Part shown: in pieces, positions 1 to 8,425 of the stretch | Layout: each line of letters opens with the position of its first letter | Numbering within the stretch: position 1 is the stretch's first letter | Assembly (NCBI GenBank): GCA_036732755.1 | Contig: DAINBU010000163.1 | Coordinates: 1-9,561, forward strand | From: DASRRB01 sp036732755 | GTDB lineage: Bacteria > Planctomycetota > B15-G4 > SIAN01 | Direction of reading: 5' to 3' | Length of the DNA stretch: 9,561 bases | The notes under the pieces: generated by a model | Seen by the model: the letters and a program-made list of their open reading frames with translations, nothing else | Told to the model about the DNA's origin: nothing | The model's database searches: none | Position numbers and translations under genes: made by a program

Positions 1-10
1 CCGTCGCACC

Positions 11-1180
<1,170 letters not shown>

Positions 1181-1787
1181 TCCGCCCGAAGAAGAGGTGG
1201 CCGGCGTCGGGCACCACCTCGATCGCGCGCAGGTCGGCGAAGCGTTCCGCGAGCTGCGCGTCGGTCGGAATCGCGACCAGCTCGTCCCGCTCCGCCAGCA
1301 CCAGCGCGGCCGGCCGCTCGAGCCGCGGCAGCGGCGAGCGATGGGCGAGGTCGAAGGGCGGCGCCACCCCGAGGAAGGCGTCGGCCGCCCCCTTCGCCGC
1401 CGCCTCCAGCGCGCGCAACGAGCCGAACGAGAAGCCGGCGGCCAGCAGCGCGCGCGTCCCCGGCCAGCGCGCGCGCAGCCACGCGGTTACTGCGAGGAAG
1501 TCGGAGAGCTCGCCGCGTCCCTGGTCGTAGTGCTCCTCGCTGCGGCCGACGCCCCGGAAGTTGAAGCGCGCCACCGCCCCGCCGAGCTTCGCGAGCGCGC
1601 GTGCGCCGTGCACCACGACCGAGTTCTGCATCGAGCCGCGGTGGTTCGGATGGGGATGGCCGAAGACGGCGAGGAAGCGCGGCACTCCGGGCGCGCCGCC
1701 GCGCGCGGGCGGCCACTCGAGCCGGCCGTCGATGCGGCCGGCGGGGCCGGGAATGAGGAAGGCTTCGAGCGGGGGGAGCAGTTCCAT

Positions 1788-1966
1788 GGGCTCGCGCGGG
1801 GGCGGAACTCCGTAGGACGATCCCCGCAGTTTCGCAGATCGGGAGTTGAGACGGGCGCGCTCCTTCCCAAACTGAAGTTCCGCCGGCCGCACGCCCGATC
1901 CCTTTGCAGGAACCTGTAGAGCTTCGGGCGCGGCCGCGCCGGCGTGGAGGGGGCGACCCGGACCTC
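1788..1966. promoter_or_regulatory. Divergent intergenic region with inverted repeats
   Basis: This 179-bp spacer separates the hydrolase (leftward) from the glucan phosphorylase (rightward), so promoters for both are expected here. I see no convincing -35/-10 pair in either direction. It does hold a perfect 9-bp inverted repeat (GGCGGAACT at 1801-1809 and AGTTCCGCC at 1876-1884). Nested in it, AACTCC at 1806-1811 can instead pair with GGAGTT at 1842-1847. A 7-bp inverted pair also lies at 1837-1843 and 1894-1900 (GATCGGG/CCCGATC), and a small palindrome, CAGGAACCTG, at 1907-1916. The promoter role is inferred from gene orientation only. Confidence 0.4.
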
Positions 1967-4516
1967 ATGACGATGCGCGTCCACGAATTCAACGTTGCGC
2001 CGCGGATGCCCGAGCCGCTCGGCCGCCTGCTCGAGCTCGCCCACAACCTCTGGTGGGGCTGGCATCCCGAGGCGGTCGACCTGTTCCAGCGGGTCGACAG
2101 CGCCGGCTTCGCGCGCAGCGGCAGCAACCCGGTGAAGATGCTCGGCGAGGCGTCGCCGCAGCGCCTCGAGCAGCTCGCCGCCGACGCCTCCTTCGTCGCC
2201 CACTACCGGCGCGTCCTCGCGTCCTTCGACGACGACCAGAAGCGCGTCGCCTGGTTCGAGCGCGAGTACCCCGGCTTCCGCGGGCGCCGCGTCGCCTACT
2301 TCTCCGCCGAGTTCGGCGTCCACGAGGCGCTCCCGCTCTACTCGGGCGGACTCGGCGTGCTGGCGGGCGACCTCCTGAAGTCGGCGAGCGACCTCGGCGT
2401 CCCGATCGTCGGCGTCGGCATCGCCTATCGCTTCGGGTACTTCCAGCAGCGCATCGACGGCGACGGCTGGCAGACCGAGCACTATCCCGAGAACGACTTC
2501 TCGCGCATGCCCATGGAGCTGCTGCGCGGCGGCGACGGCACGCCGCTCCTGATCGCGGTCGACGTGGGGAGCCGGCGCGTCCACGCCCAGGTCTGGCGCG
2601 TCGCGGTCGGGCGCGTGCCGCTGCACCTGCTCGACACCAACGTCCCGCAGAACTCCGAGGCCGACCGCCGCATCACCGCCCGCCTCTACGACGGCGACAA
2701 GCGCATGCGGCTCGAGCAGGAGATCCTGCTCGGGATCGGCGGCGTCCACCTCCTGCACGCCCTCGGGATCGAGGTCGACGCCTACCACATGAACGAGGGG
2801 CACACCACCTTCCTCACCCTCGAGCAGACGGCGCGTCTCATGGAGCGCGAGCAGATCCCGTTCGACGAGGCGCGCCACCTCGCCGCCGCCTCCAATACCT
2901 TCACGACCCACACGCCGGTGCCGGCGGGCCACGACGAGTACGACCCGCAGTGGATGCGCGAGTACATGGCGCCCTACGCGGAGCGCCTGCGCATCCCGAT
3001 CGAGGAGGTCGTCGCGCTCGGCCAGGCCGGCGGCGCGACCAAGAGCTTCGGCATGACGACGCTCGGCCTGCGCATGGCCAAGCACAAGAACGCGGTGAGC
3101 CGCCTGCACGGCGAGGTGAGCCGCGACATGTGGAAGGGGCTGTGGCCGCAACTCCAGGTCGACGAGGTCCCGATCACCCACGTCACCAACGGCGTGCACA
3201 CGCAGAGCTGGCTCTCCGCCGAGATGCGCCGCCTCTACGACCGCTACTTCTCGCCTGACTGGCTGGCGAACGCGGCGCGCACCGCGACGTGGGAGAAGGT
3301 GCGCGAGATCCCCGACGCCGAGCTCTGGCGCAGCCGCTGTCGGCTGCGCCACCGCCTCGTGAACGAGGTGCGCGCGCGCCTGCTCCACCAGGCGCAGCGC
3401 GGCGCCGTGTCGCCCGCGCAGCTGCGGCGCGCCGAGCGGGCGCTCGACCCCGAGGTGCTGACGGTCGGCTTCTGCCGCCGCTTCGCCACCTACAAGCGCG
3501 CGACGCTGCTCTTCCGCGACCTCGAGCGGCTGAAGCGGATCTGCCGTCACAACGAACGCCCGATCCAGTTCGTCTTCGCCGGCAAGGCGCACCCGCTCGA
3601 CGAGCCGGCCAAGAAGTACATCCGCGAGATCGTGCGCGAGAGCTGGGGCGAGGCGCTGCTCGGCCGCCTCGTCTTCGTCGAGAACTACGACGTCGGCCTG
3701 GCGCGCATCCTGGTCCAGGGCGTCGACGTCTGGCTCAACACGCCGCGCCGCCCGTACGAGGCGAGCGGCACGTCGGGCATGAAGTCGGTCCTCAACGGCG
3801 GGCTGCACCTCTCGATCCTGGACGGCTGGTGGGCCGAGGGCTTCCACGGCGACGACGGCTGGGCGATCGGCAACGGCCACGTCGCCGCCGATCCGGAGAT
3901 GCAGGACCAGCTCGACGCGCTCTCGCTCTACGACCTGCTCGAGCACGAGGTCGCGGCGGCCTTCTACAGCCGCGACAAGGACGGCACGCCGCAGCAGTGG
4001 TGCGCGCTCATGAAGAACTCGATCGGCACGCTCTGCCGCGAGTTCTCGAGCGATCGCATGCTCGAGGAGTACGCCACCCGCTTCTACGCCAGCGCGCTGC
4101 GCGTGAAGAGCGAGCTCACCGGCGAGAACCGGCCGCGCATGCGCGCGCTCGCCGACTGGTGGCGCATGGTCAACGCGAGCTGGGACCGCGTGCGGATCGC
4201 CGACGTGCAGGCCGACCTGAGCGCCGTCCACGCGCTCGGGGAGCAGATCCCCGTCGCCGTCAAGGTCGAGACCGGCCCCATCGACCCGGGCCACCTGGTC
4301 GTCGAGGTCGTGCACGGCCCCACCGACGGCGACGGCCGCATCGTCGAGGGGACGGTCGCCCACGCGACGCTCGCCTCCGGGGACAACGGCACCCACCGCT
4401 TCGACGCGGTGATCCATTGCGCGCGCTCGGGCCGTCAGGGGATGGCAGTGAGGGTTCGTCCCGGCCGGCCCGGTTCGGAATGGATCTTCGACCAGACGCT
4501 CGTCCGGTGGGGTTGA
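1967..4516 (+). CDS. glgP: Alpha-glucan (glycogen/maltodextrin) phosphorylase, DUF3417 type
   Basis: It uses phosphate to release glucose-1-phosphate from the non-reducing ends of glycogen or maltodextrins, with pyridoxal phosphate as cofactor; cytoplasmic. The 849-residue protein begins with a DUF3417 domain (about 6-120, ELAHNLWWGWHPEA at 23-36), marking the Thermotoga-like short phosphorylase class rather than the E. coli MalP/GlgP class. It then shows AYFSAEFGVHEALPLYSGGLG, the HMNEGHTTF and THTPVPAGHDEYD segments, THVTNGVH, GFCRRFATYKR, and EASGTSGMKSVLNGG, in which Lys606 should carry PLP. A small beta-rich C-terminal domain ends the protein, as in other members. I chose the ATG at 1967 because homology starts there; an ATG at 1973 and an upstream extension to about 1904 are alternatives. 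A GGAGGGGG stretch (1946-1953) lies 13 nt upstream, a rather long spacing. No other glycogen gene is in view. Confidence 0.95.
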   Translation: MTMRVHEFNVAPRMPEPLGRLLELAHNLWWGWHPEAVDLFQRVDSAGFARSGSNPVKMLGEASPQRLEQLAADASFVAHYRRVLASFDDDQKRVAWFEREYPGFRGRRVAYFSAEFGVHEALPLYSGGLGVLAGDLLKSASDLGVPIVGVGIAYRFGYFQQRIDGDGWQTEHYPENDFSRMPMELLRGGDGTPLLIAVDVGSRRVHAQVWRVAVGRVPLHLLDTNVPQNSEADRRITARLYDGDKRMRLEQEILLGIGGVHLLHALGIEVDAYHMNEGHTTFLTLEQTARLMEREQIPFDEARHLAAASNTFTTHTPVPAGHDEYDPQWMREYMAPYAERLRIPIEEVVALGQAGGATKSFGMTTLGLRMAKHKNAVSRLHGEVSRDMWKGLWPQLQVDEVPITHVTNGVHTQSWLSAEMRRLYDRYFSPDWLANAARTATWEKVREIPDAELWRSRCRLRHRLVNEVRARLLHQAQRGAVSPAQLRRAERALDPEVLTVGFCRRFATYKRATLLFRDLERLKRICRHNERPIQFVFAGKAHPLDEPAKKYIREIVRESWGEALLGRLVFVENYDVGLARILVQGVDVWLNTPRRPYEASGTSGMKSVLNGGLHLSILDGWWAEGFHGDDGWAIGNGHVAADPEMQDQLDALSLYDLLEHEVAAAFYSRDKDGTPQQWCALMKNSIGTLCREFSSDRMLEEYATRFYASALRVKSELTGENRPRMRALADWWRMVNASWDRVRIADVQADLSAVHALGEQIPVAVKVETGPIDPGHLVVEVVHGPTDGDGRIVEGTVAHATLASGDNGTHRFDAVIHCARSGRQGMAVRVRPGRPGSEWIFDQTLVRWG

Positions 4517-4566
4517 GCTCGATCGCGGCGTCGCCTGTCGACGCCGGCAGTCTCGGGATCGAGCTC
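4515..4566 (+). terminator. Composite hairpin at glgP 3' end, possible terminator without U-tract
   Basis: A perfect 10-bp inverted repeat, GAGCTCGATC (4515-4524) and GATCGAGCTC (4557-4566), begins inside the glgP stop codon. Inside it sits a second 7-bp stem, CGGCGTC (4526-4532) and GACGCCG (4540-4546), with a 7-nt loop. Together they form a long folded structure with a 10-nt bulge on the 3' side. No T-run follows, so classical intrinsic termination is not shown. A terminator or mRNA-3'-end stabiliser is inferred from position. The stems themselves are read directly from the sequence. Confidence 0.5.
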
Positions 4567-4715
4567 GCGCCAGCCGACATTCGCGACGAAGAGATTGGCC
4601 CGACGCCGCGTTTGGTCCCGACGGCGCGAACGATGAAGATGGCGCGGATCGACTGCGCGGACGCTTCGGTCCGTCGGACCCCCGCTCAGCCACCCTTCGG
4701 GAGGAGTGCTCGCTC
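4567..4715 (+). promoter_or_regulatory. Upstream region of the lipoprotein-peptidase pair
   Basis: This is the only stretch where a promoter for the 4716-8398 gene pair could lie if the hairpin at 4515-4566 ends glgP transcription. I see no clear sigma-70 hexamers. A short hairpin (GGTCC at 4668-4672, GTC loop, GGACC at 4676-4680) is present. A strong Shine-Dalgarno, GGGAGGAG at 4699-4706, lies 9 nt before the ATG at 4716. The ribosome site is solid; the promoter is inference. Confidence 0.45.
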
Positions 4716-5057
4716 ATGTCGAACGGCATCGCGGAGCCCGTGCGCCCGGCCGCGCATCCCCCTCGGCTCCTCCGCCTGACCGCCGCGCTCGCCCTTCTCT
4801 TGGTGCCCGGCTGCTTCACCTTCACGCACACGGTCGGCAACGGCCCGGTGAACGCGAAGGCGCCGGTCGTGACCGAGGAGACGCGCTGGTTCGCGCTCTT
4901 CGGGGTCGTCCCGTTCGACGACGTCGATTCGAAGAGCCTCGCCGGCGGCGCGCGCGACTACCGCGTGACGACGAAGTTCACCGTCCTCGACTGCGTCATC
5001 ACGGCCTTCACGAGCTTCGTCACCCTCTATCGCCAGACGATCATCGTCGAGAAGTGA
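4716..5057 (+). CDS. Small Bor-like lipoprotein
   Basis: A 113-residue predicted lipoprotein. A positively charged N-terminus is followed by a hydrophobic stretch (LTAALALLLVPGC) with a lipobox ending at Cys33, giving a mature protein of about 81 residues, probably in the outer membrane. The mature part resembles the Bor/Iss family: a THTVGNGP segment just after the cysteine, then an aromatic and hydrophobic FGVVPFDDVD segment, an AGGARDY segment and a closing hydrophobic beta-rich tail. Bor is a small lambda-encoded lipoprotein linked to serum survival; many unrelated bacteria carry chromosomal relatives of unknown role. The Bor match is from memory of the family pattern and is moderate; the lipoprotein call is strong. 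A clear GGGAGGAG ribosome site 9 nt upstream fixes the start. The stop lies 2 nt before the start of the S8 peptidase gene, implying co-translation. Confidence 0.75.
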   Translation: MSNGIAEPVRPAAHPPRLLRLTAALALLLVPGCFTFTHTVGNGPVNAKAPVVTEETRWFALFGVVPFDDVDSKSLAGGARDYRVTTKFTVLDCVITAFTSFVTLYRQTIIVEK

Positions 5058-5059
5058 AC

Positions 5060-8000
5060 ATGCGCCGACTCGCGCGGGCCGCGTCCCTCCTCCCCCCCAT
5101 CGTCCTCCTCGCCTGCGCGACCGGTTGCTGGCCGGGGATCCCGATCGCGGCGATCGCCGCCGCGGCCGGCGGCGGAGGCGGCGGCGGCGGATCGAACGGG
5201 ATCGTCCTGGTGCAGGGCAACATCGTGACCGACGGGTCGGCGTTCGCGACGTCGCTCGTCGTCGACCACGAGCCCAACGACCGGCTCGGGATGGCGGTCG
5301 AGGTCGGTCCGGCCGGCGCGCCCGCGCACGTCGCCGGCAGCGCGGCGACGACGGCGACGCTGCACGCGCTCGTCGACGACGGCGTCCGCCGCTCGATCGT
5401 CGCGCGCGAGCTGCTCGCCGACGACGGCCGGACCTTCGCGGCCGACGTCGCCGCGGCCGGTTCGCCGAGCCAGATCGCCCGTATCGACCGCGAGCTCTTC
5501 GTCCTCGACGCCGCCGCCCGCGGCCTCGCGCCGGTCGTGCGCGTCACCCCGCTCGAGAGCGCCTTCGTGAAGCGGCGCTTCACCTTGCCGCGCGAACTTT
5601 CGCCGGTCGGGTTCACGGCGCTGCTCGACGTGCTGCTCGTGCTCGACGCGGGGAACGGGACGACGCGCTTGCTGGCGGCCGATCCGGCCGACGGCGCGCC
5701 GCTCTTCATGGCCGACCTCGGCCTGCCGGGCCTCGTCCATCTCGCCGGCGCCGAGGAGATCGCGAGCGGGGCGCCGCGCCTCTTCACCAGTGAAGGCGGC
5801 CGCGTGCTCGAGATCGCGATCGAGCAGACCGGCGACGACCGCCGCTTCGGCGCACTCTCGACTGCGTTCACTCCCGAGGGCCTCGTCGGTGGCATCGCGG
5901 CGCTCGCCTACGACGGCGCGCTCGTCCACGTCGTCGACGGCGGCGGCACGCTGCGCTCCTACGAGCCCGGCGGTAGCGCGGTCGCGACGCGGCCGCTGCT
6001 CGCCGCGGGCACGCGCGCCGTCTCGCTCGTCGCGCGCTGCGACCTCGGCTTCGACGGCTACCACGTCGAGGTCCCGGCCGGCGCTCGTACCGCGGTCGAC
6101 GTGCGCGTCGCGGCCGGCGACGGCGCGCGCCTCTTCGTCTTCGCGCTGCCGCGCGCCGACCTCGAGCGCCCGACCGCCGGCCCCGCCGCCTTCGCCTTCG
6201 ACCTCGCCGGCGGCACGCGCCACGCCGAGATCGACAACACGGCCGGCGCCACGCCCGCCGAGTACGACCTCGTGGTCGGCGCGCGGGCCGGTGCCGGCCG
6301 CTACGCGTTCGCGCTCGGCGACGGCCGCGTCGGCCCGCTGCCGGCGCAGCTCCCGCCGGCGCGCGACGACGCGGCGCGCCAGCTCGGCGACTGGCTCGAG
6401 ACGAATCTCTTCGCGCAGCTCCCGGTCGCCCGCCTCGTCGCGCTCTACCGCGACCCGCGCCTGCCCCCCTTCGACCCGGGCCGCATCACGGTCGGAACGT
6501 CCGACGCGAGCGCCGGCGCCCCCGCTCTCTCCGTCCCCGCGGTCGGCGGCTTCGCGCTCGGCCGCGACGCGCGCCACCCCGGCGGTTACGAGGTCTGGAG
6601 CCACCGCCCCGACGCGACCTGGAACGGGCCGCACGCCGCGACGCTGCACGGGACGCGCCCGCGCGCGAGCCGCGAACGCGAAGAGTCGCGCGCGACGCTC
6701 GCGCTGCTCGCGCGGCTGGCCGGGACGCCGGGGATGGCGTGGCGCGAGCCGGTCTATTACGCGCGCGCCTGCAGCGGCATCGCGGCCGTCACCCCCGACG
6801 ACCCGCAGTTCCAGAGGCAGAAGTGGGCCTTCGACGAGATGCACGTGCGCGACGCCTGGGACGTCACGACCGGCGACGCGGCGACCGTCATGGCGATCGT
6901 CGACACCGGCATTCGCACCGACAACAGCGACCTGGTCGGCAACTACACGACGGGCACCGGCTTCGACGGCTTCGACTTCGTGTCGGCGACTTTCGGCGAG
7001 GGCTCGTCGGGCGACGGCGACGGGATCGATCCCGACCCCTTCGACGACGGCAGCTTTCCCGGCAACTCGCACCACGGCTCGCACACCGCCGGCACGATCG
7101 GCACGAAGGGGAACAACAACTTCGGGCTGGCCGGCATCAACTGGGACTGCACGCTGCTGCCGGTGCGCGCGCTCGGCGTCGACGGCGTGGGCACGACGAC
7201 CGACATCGCGCAGGCGATCCTCTATGCGGCGCGCCTCGCCAACGTGTCGGGGACGCTGCCCGCGGCCAAGGCGGCGGTGATCAACCTGAGCCTCGGCACG
7301 CCGTCACCGAGCACCGCGATCCACAATGCGCTCAAAGCCGCGGTCGCCCAGGGCTGCATCGTCTGCTGCGCCGCCGGCAACGACGGGAACGGCGCCGCGC
7401 TGCTCTTCCCGGCGGCCTTCGCCGAGGCGATCGCGATCGCTGCATGCGACATCGGCGACGGCTTCGGCAACAACATCCAGATCGCCGCCTACTCGAACAC
7501 CGGCCCGGAGCTCGACGTCACCGCCCCCGGCGGCGGCGGGAACCTCACCGACCTGAACGGCGACGGCTTCGTCGACGAGATCTGGTCGACGGTCGGCGCC
7601 GACAGCATCGCGGCGCTGTCCGGGACCTCGATGGCGTGCTCCCAGGCGTCAGGCGTCTGCGGCCTGCTGAAGACCCTGAATCCGTCTCTCACGCAGAGTC
7701 AGGTGCTCGCGCTGCTTACATCGACGGCACAGGACATCGAGACCCCCGGATTCGACGACCTCTCCGGCCACGGGATCATCGACGCGAACGCCGCGGTCGC
7801 CGAGGTGCTGGCGGTGCTGCAACTCAGCGCCGACGAGGTCGACCTCGGCGCGACCGGCCGTTGGACACTGGTACAGGCCCAGAACACCGGCCCGTCCCTC
7901 TCGAAGCTGAGCGTCACTTCGCTCCAGGCGACCGCGATCATGGGCGGGACCACGAGCTGGCTCACGACCGCGGTCGGCGCCGACGGCAAGACCATCGTGC

Positions 8001-8398
8001 TCGACTCCGACCGCACCGGCCTCGCCAACGGCGACTACCAGATCCGGGTCGACGTCACCACCAACGGCGGCACCGGCTCGTTCCTGGTCGACCTCACGGA
8101 GACTGGCGCCACGACGCCGACCGAAAAAGGCACCGTCAAGATCCAGCTCCTCGCAAGCGACGGGACGACCGTGGTCGCCACGACGACCGCAACCGCCGCA
8201 AACGGATACGCCTACGCGCTCCCGCTCGTCCCGCCCGGGAAGTACTTCCTGCAGGCGGGCGTCGACGGCGATGATGACGGGGTGCTGGGCGAGTTCGGCG
8301 AACTGTTCGGCGCCTATCCGCGCGGCGGCGGCACCGGGAAGCAGCTCCTCGAGCTCGACCACCTGACCCACTTCGAGATCGACTTCGTCGTGAAGTGA
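5060..8398 (+). CDS. Multidomain S8 (subtilisin-family) serine peptidase, lipoprotein-type signal
   Basis: A 1112-residue exported serine endopeptidase. The N-terminus (1-23) is a signal with two possible lipidation cysteines, Cys19 (VLLAC) and Cys23 (ATGC). A run of eight glycines (37-44) then looks like a surface linker. An EPND motif (71-74) recalls a pre-peptidase C-terminal (PPC)-type fold. Residues about 90-540 are unassigned, beta-rich and possibly propeller-like. A pro-region-like segment (about 555-575) precedes VTPDDPQF (577-584). The S8 domain spans about 595-915: Asp615 (IVDTG), His672 (HGSHTAG), oxyanion Asn774 (AAGND) and Ser857 (SGTSMA), so the triad is complete. Acidic DGDGIDPDPFDDG and DLNGDGFVDE loops may bind calcium. 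An Ig/BACON-like domain (about 918-1015) and a Sdr/transthyretin-like domain (1023-1112, with DGDDDG) close the protein. Start: ATG 2 nt after the lipoprotein stop, with weak GAGAAG 5 nt upstream. Substrate unknown. Confidence 0.93.
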   Translation: MRRLARAASLLPPIVLLACATGCWPGIPIAAIAAAAGGGGGGGGSNGIVLVQGNIVTDGSAFATSLVVDHEPNDRLGMAVEVGPAGAPAHVAGSAATTATLHALVDDGVRRSIVARELLADDGRTFAADVAAAGSPSQIARIDRELFVLDAAARGLAPVVRVTPLESAFVKRRFTLPRELSPVGFTALLDVLLVLDAGNGTTRLLAADPADGAPLFMADLGLPGLVHLAGAEEIASGAPRLFTSEGGRVLEIAIEQTGDDRRFGALSTAFTPEGLVGGIAALAYDGALVHVVDGGGTLRSYEPGGSAVATRPLLAAGTRAVSLVARCDLGFDGYHVEVPAGARTAVDVRVAAGDGARLFVFALPRADLERPTAGPAAFAFDLAGGTRHAEIDNTAGATPAEYDLVVGARAGAGRYAFALGDGRVGPLPAQLPPARDDAARQLGDWLETNLFAQLPVARLVALYRDPRLPPFDPGRITVGTSDASAGAPALSVPAVGGFALGRDARHPGGYEVWSHRPDATWNGPHAATLHGTRPRASREREESRATLALLARLAGTPGMAWREPVYYARACSGIAAVTPDDPQFQRQKWAFDEMHVRDAWDVTTGDAATVMAIVDTGIRTDNSDLVGNYTTGTGFDGFDFVSATFGEGSSGDGDGIDPDPFDDGSFPGNSHHGSHTAGTIGTKGNNNFGLAGINWDCTLLPVRALGVDGVGTTTDIAQAILYAARLANVSGTLPAAKAAVINLSLGTPSPSTAIHNALKAAVAQGCIVCCAAGNDGNGAALLFPAAFAEAIAIAACDIGDGFGNNIQIAAYSNTGPELDVTAPGGGGNLTDLNGDGFVDEIWSTVGADSIAALSGTSMACSQASGVCGLLKTLNPSLTQSQVLALLTSTAQDIETPGFDDLSGHGIIDANAAVAEVLAVLQLSADEVDLGATGRWTLVQAQNTGPSLSKLSVTSLQATAIMGGTTSWLTTAVGADGKTIVLDSDRTGLANGDYQIRVDVTTNGGTGSFLVDLTETGATTPTEKGTVKIQLLASDGTTVVATTTATAANGYAYALPLVPPGKYFLQAGVDGDDDGVLGEFGELFGAYPRGGGTGKQLLELDHLTHFEIDFVVK

Positions 8399-8402
8399 TC
8401 GC

Positions 8403-8417
8403 CGCGGCGCCGCCGCG
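8403..8417 (+). terminator. GC hairpin in the S8 peptidase-bioB gap
   Basis: A perfect 6-bp stem, CGCGGC (8403-8408) and GCCGCG (8412-8417), with a 3-nt loop occupies the middle of the 27-bp gap. It starts 4 nt after the peptidase stop. No T-run follows. It could weaken read-through into bioB or simply reflect GC-rich composition. A terminator role is a guess from position. Confidence 0.3.
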
Positions 8418-8425
8418 CTCACCGC

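Noticed and set aside
4611..4660. Possible sigma-70 promoter (TTGG-like box) ahead of the lipoprotein gene
   Set aside because: No matching -10 hexamer at suitable spacing; the match is too weak to report as a promoter.
1487..4840. A 1117-residue open frame on the minus strand opposite glgP
   Set aside because: It is fully antisense to a gene with clear phosphorylase motifs. Its translation is low-complexity Arg/Ala/Val/Asp-rich with no recognisable domain, as expected where GC-rich third positions suppress stops.
4706..5059. In-frame extension of the S8 peptidase to a GTG at 4706
   Set aside because: It would overlap the whole lipoprotein gene in another frame and bury the signal peptide 118 residues in. 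The ATG at 5060 gives a proper export signal.
5027..7084. A 685-residue minus-strand open frame opposite the S8 peptidase
   Set aside because: Antisense to a well-supported gene; composition is repetitive Arg/Glu/Ala/Val with no motif.
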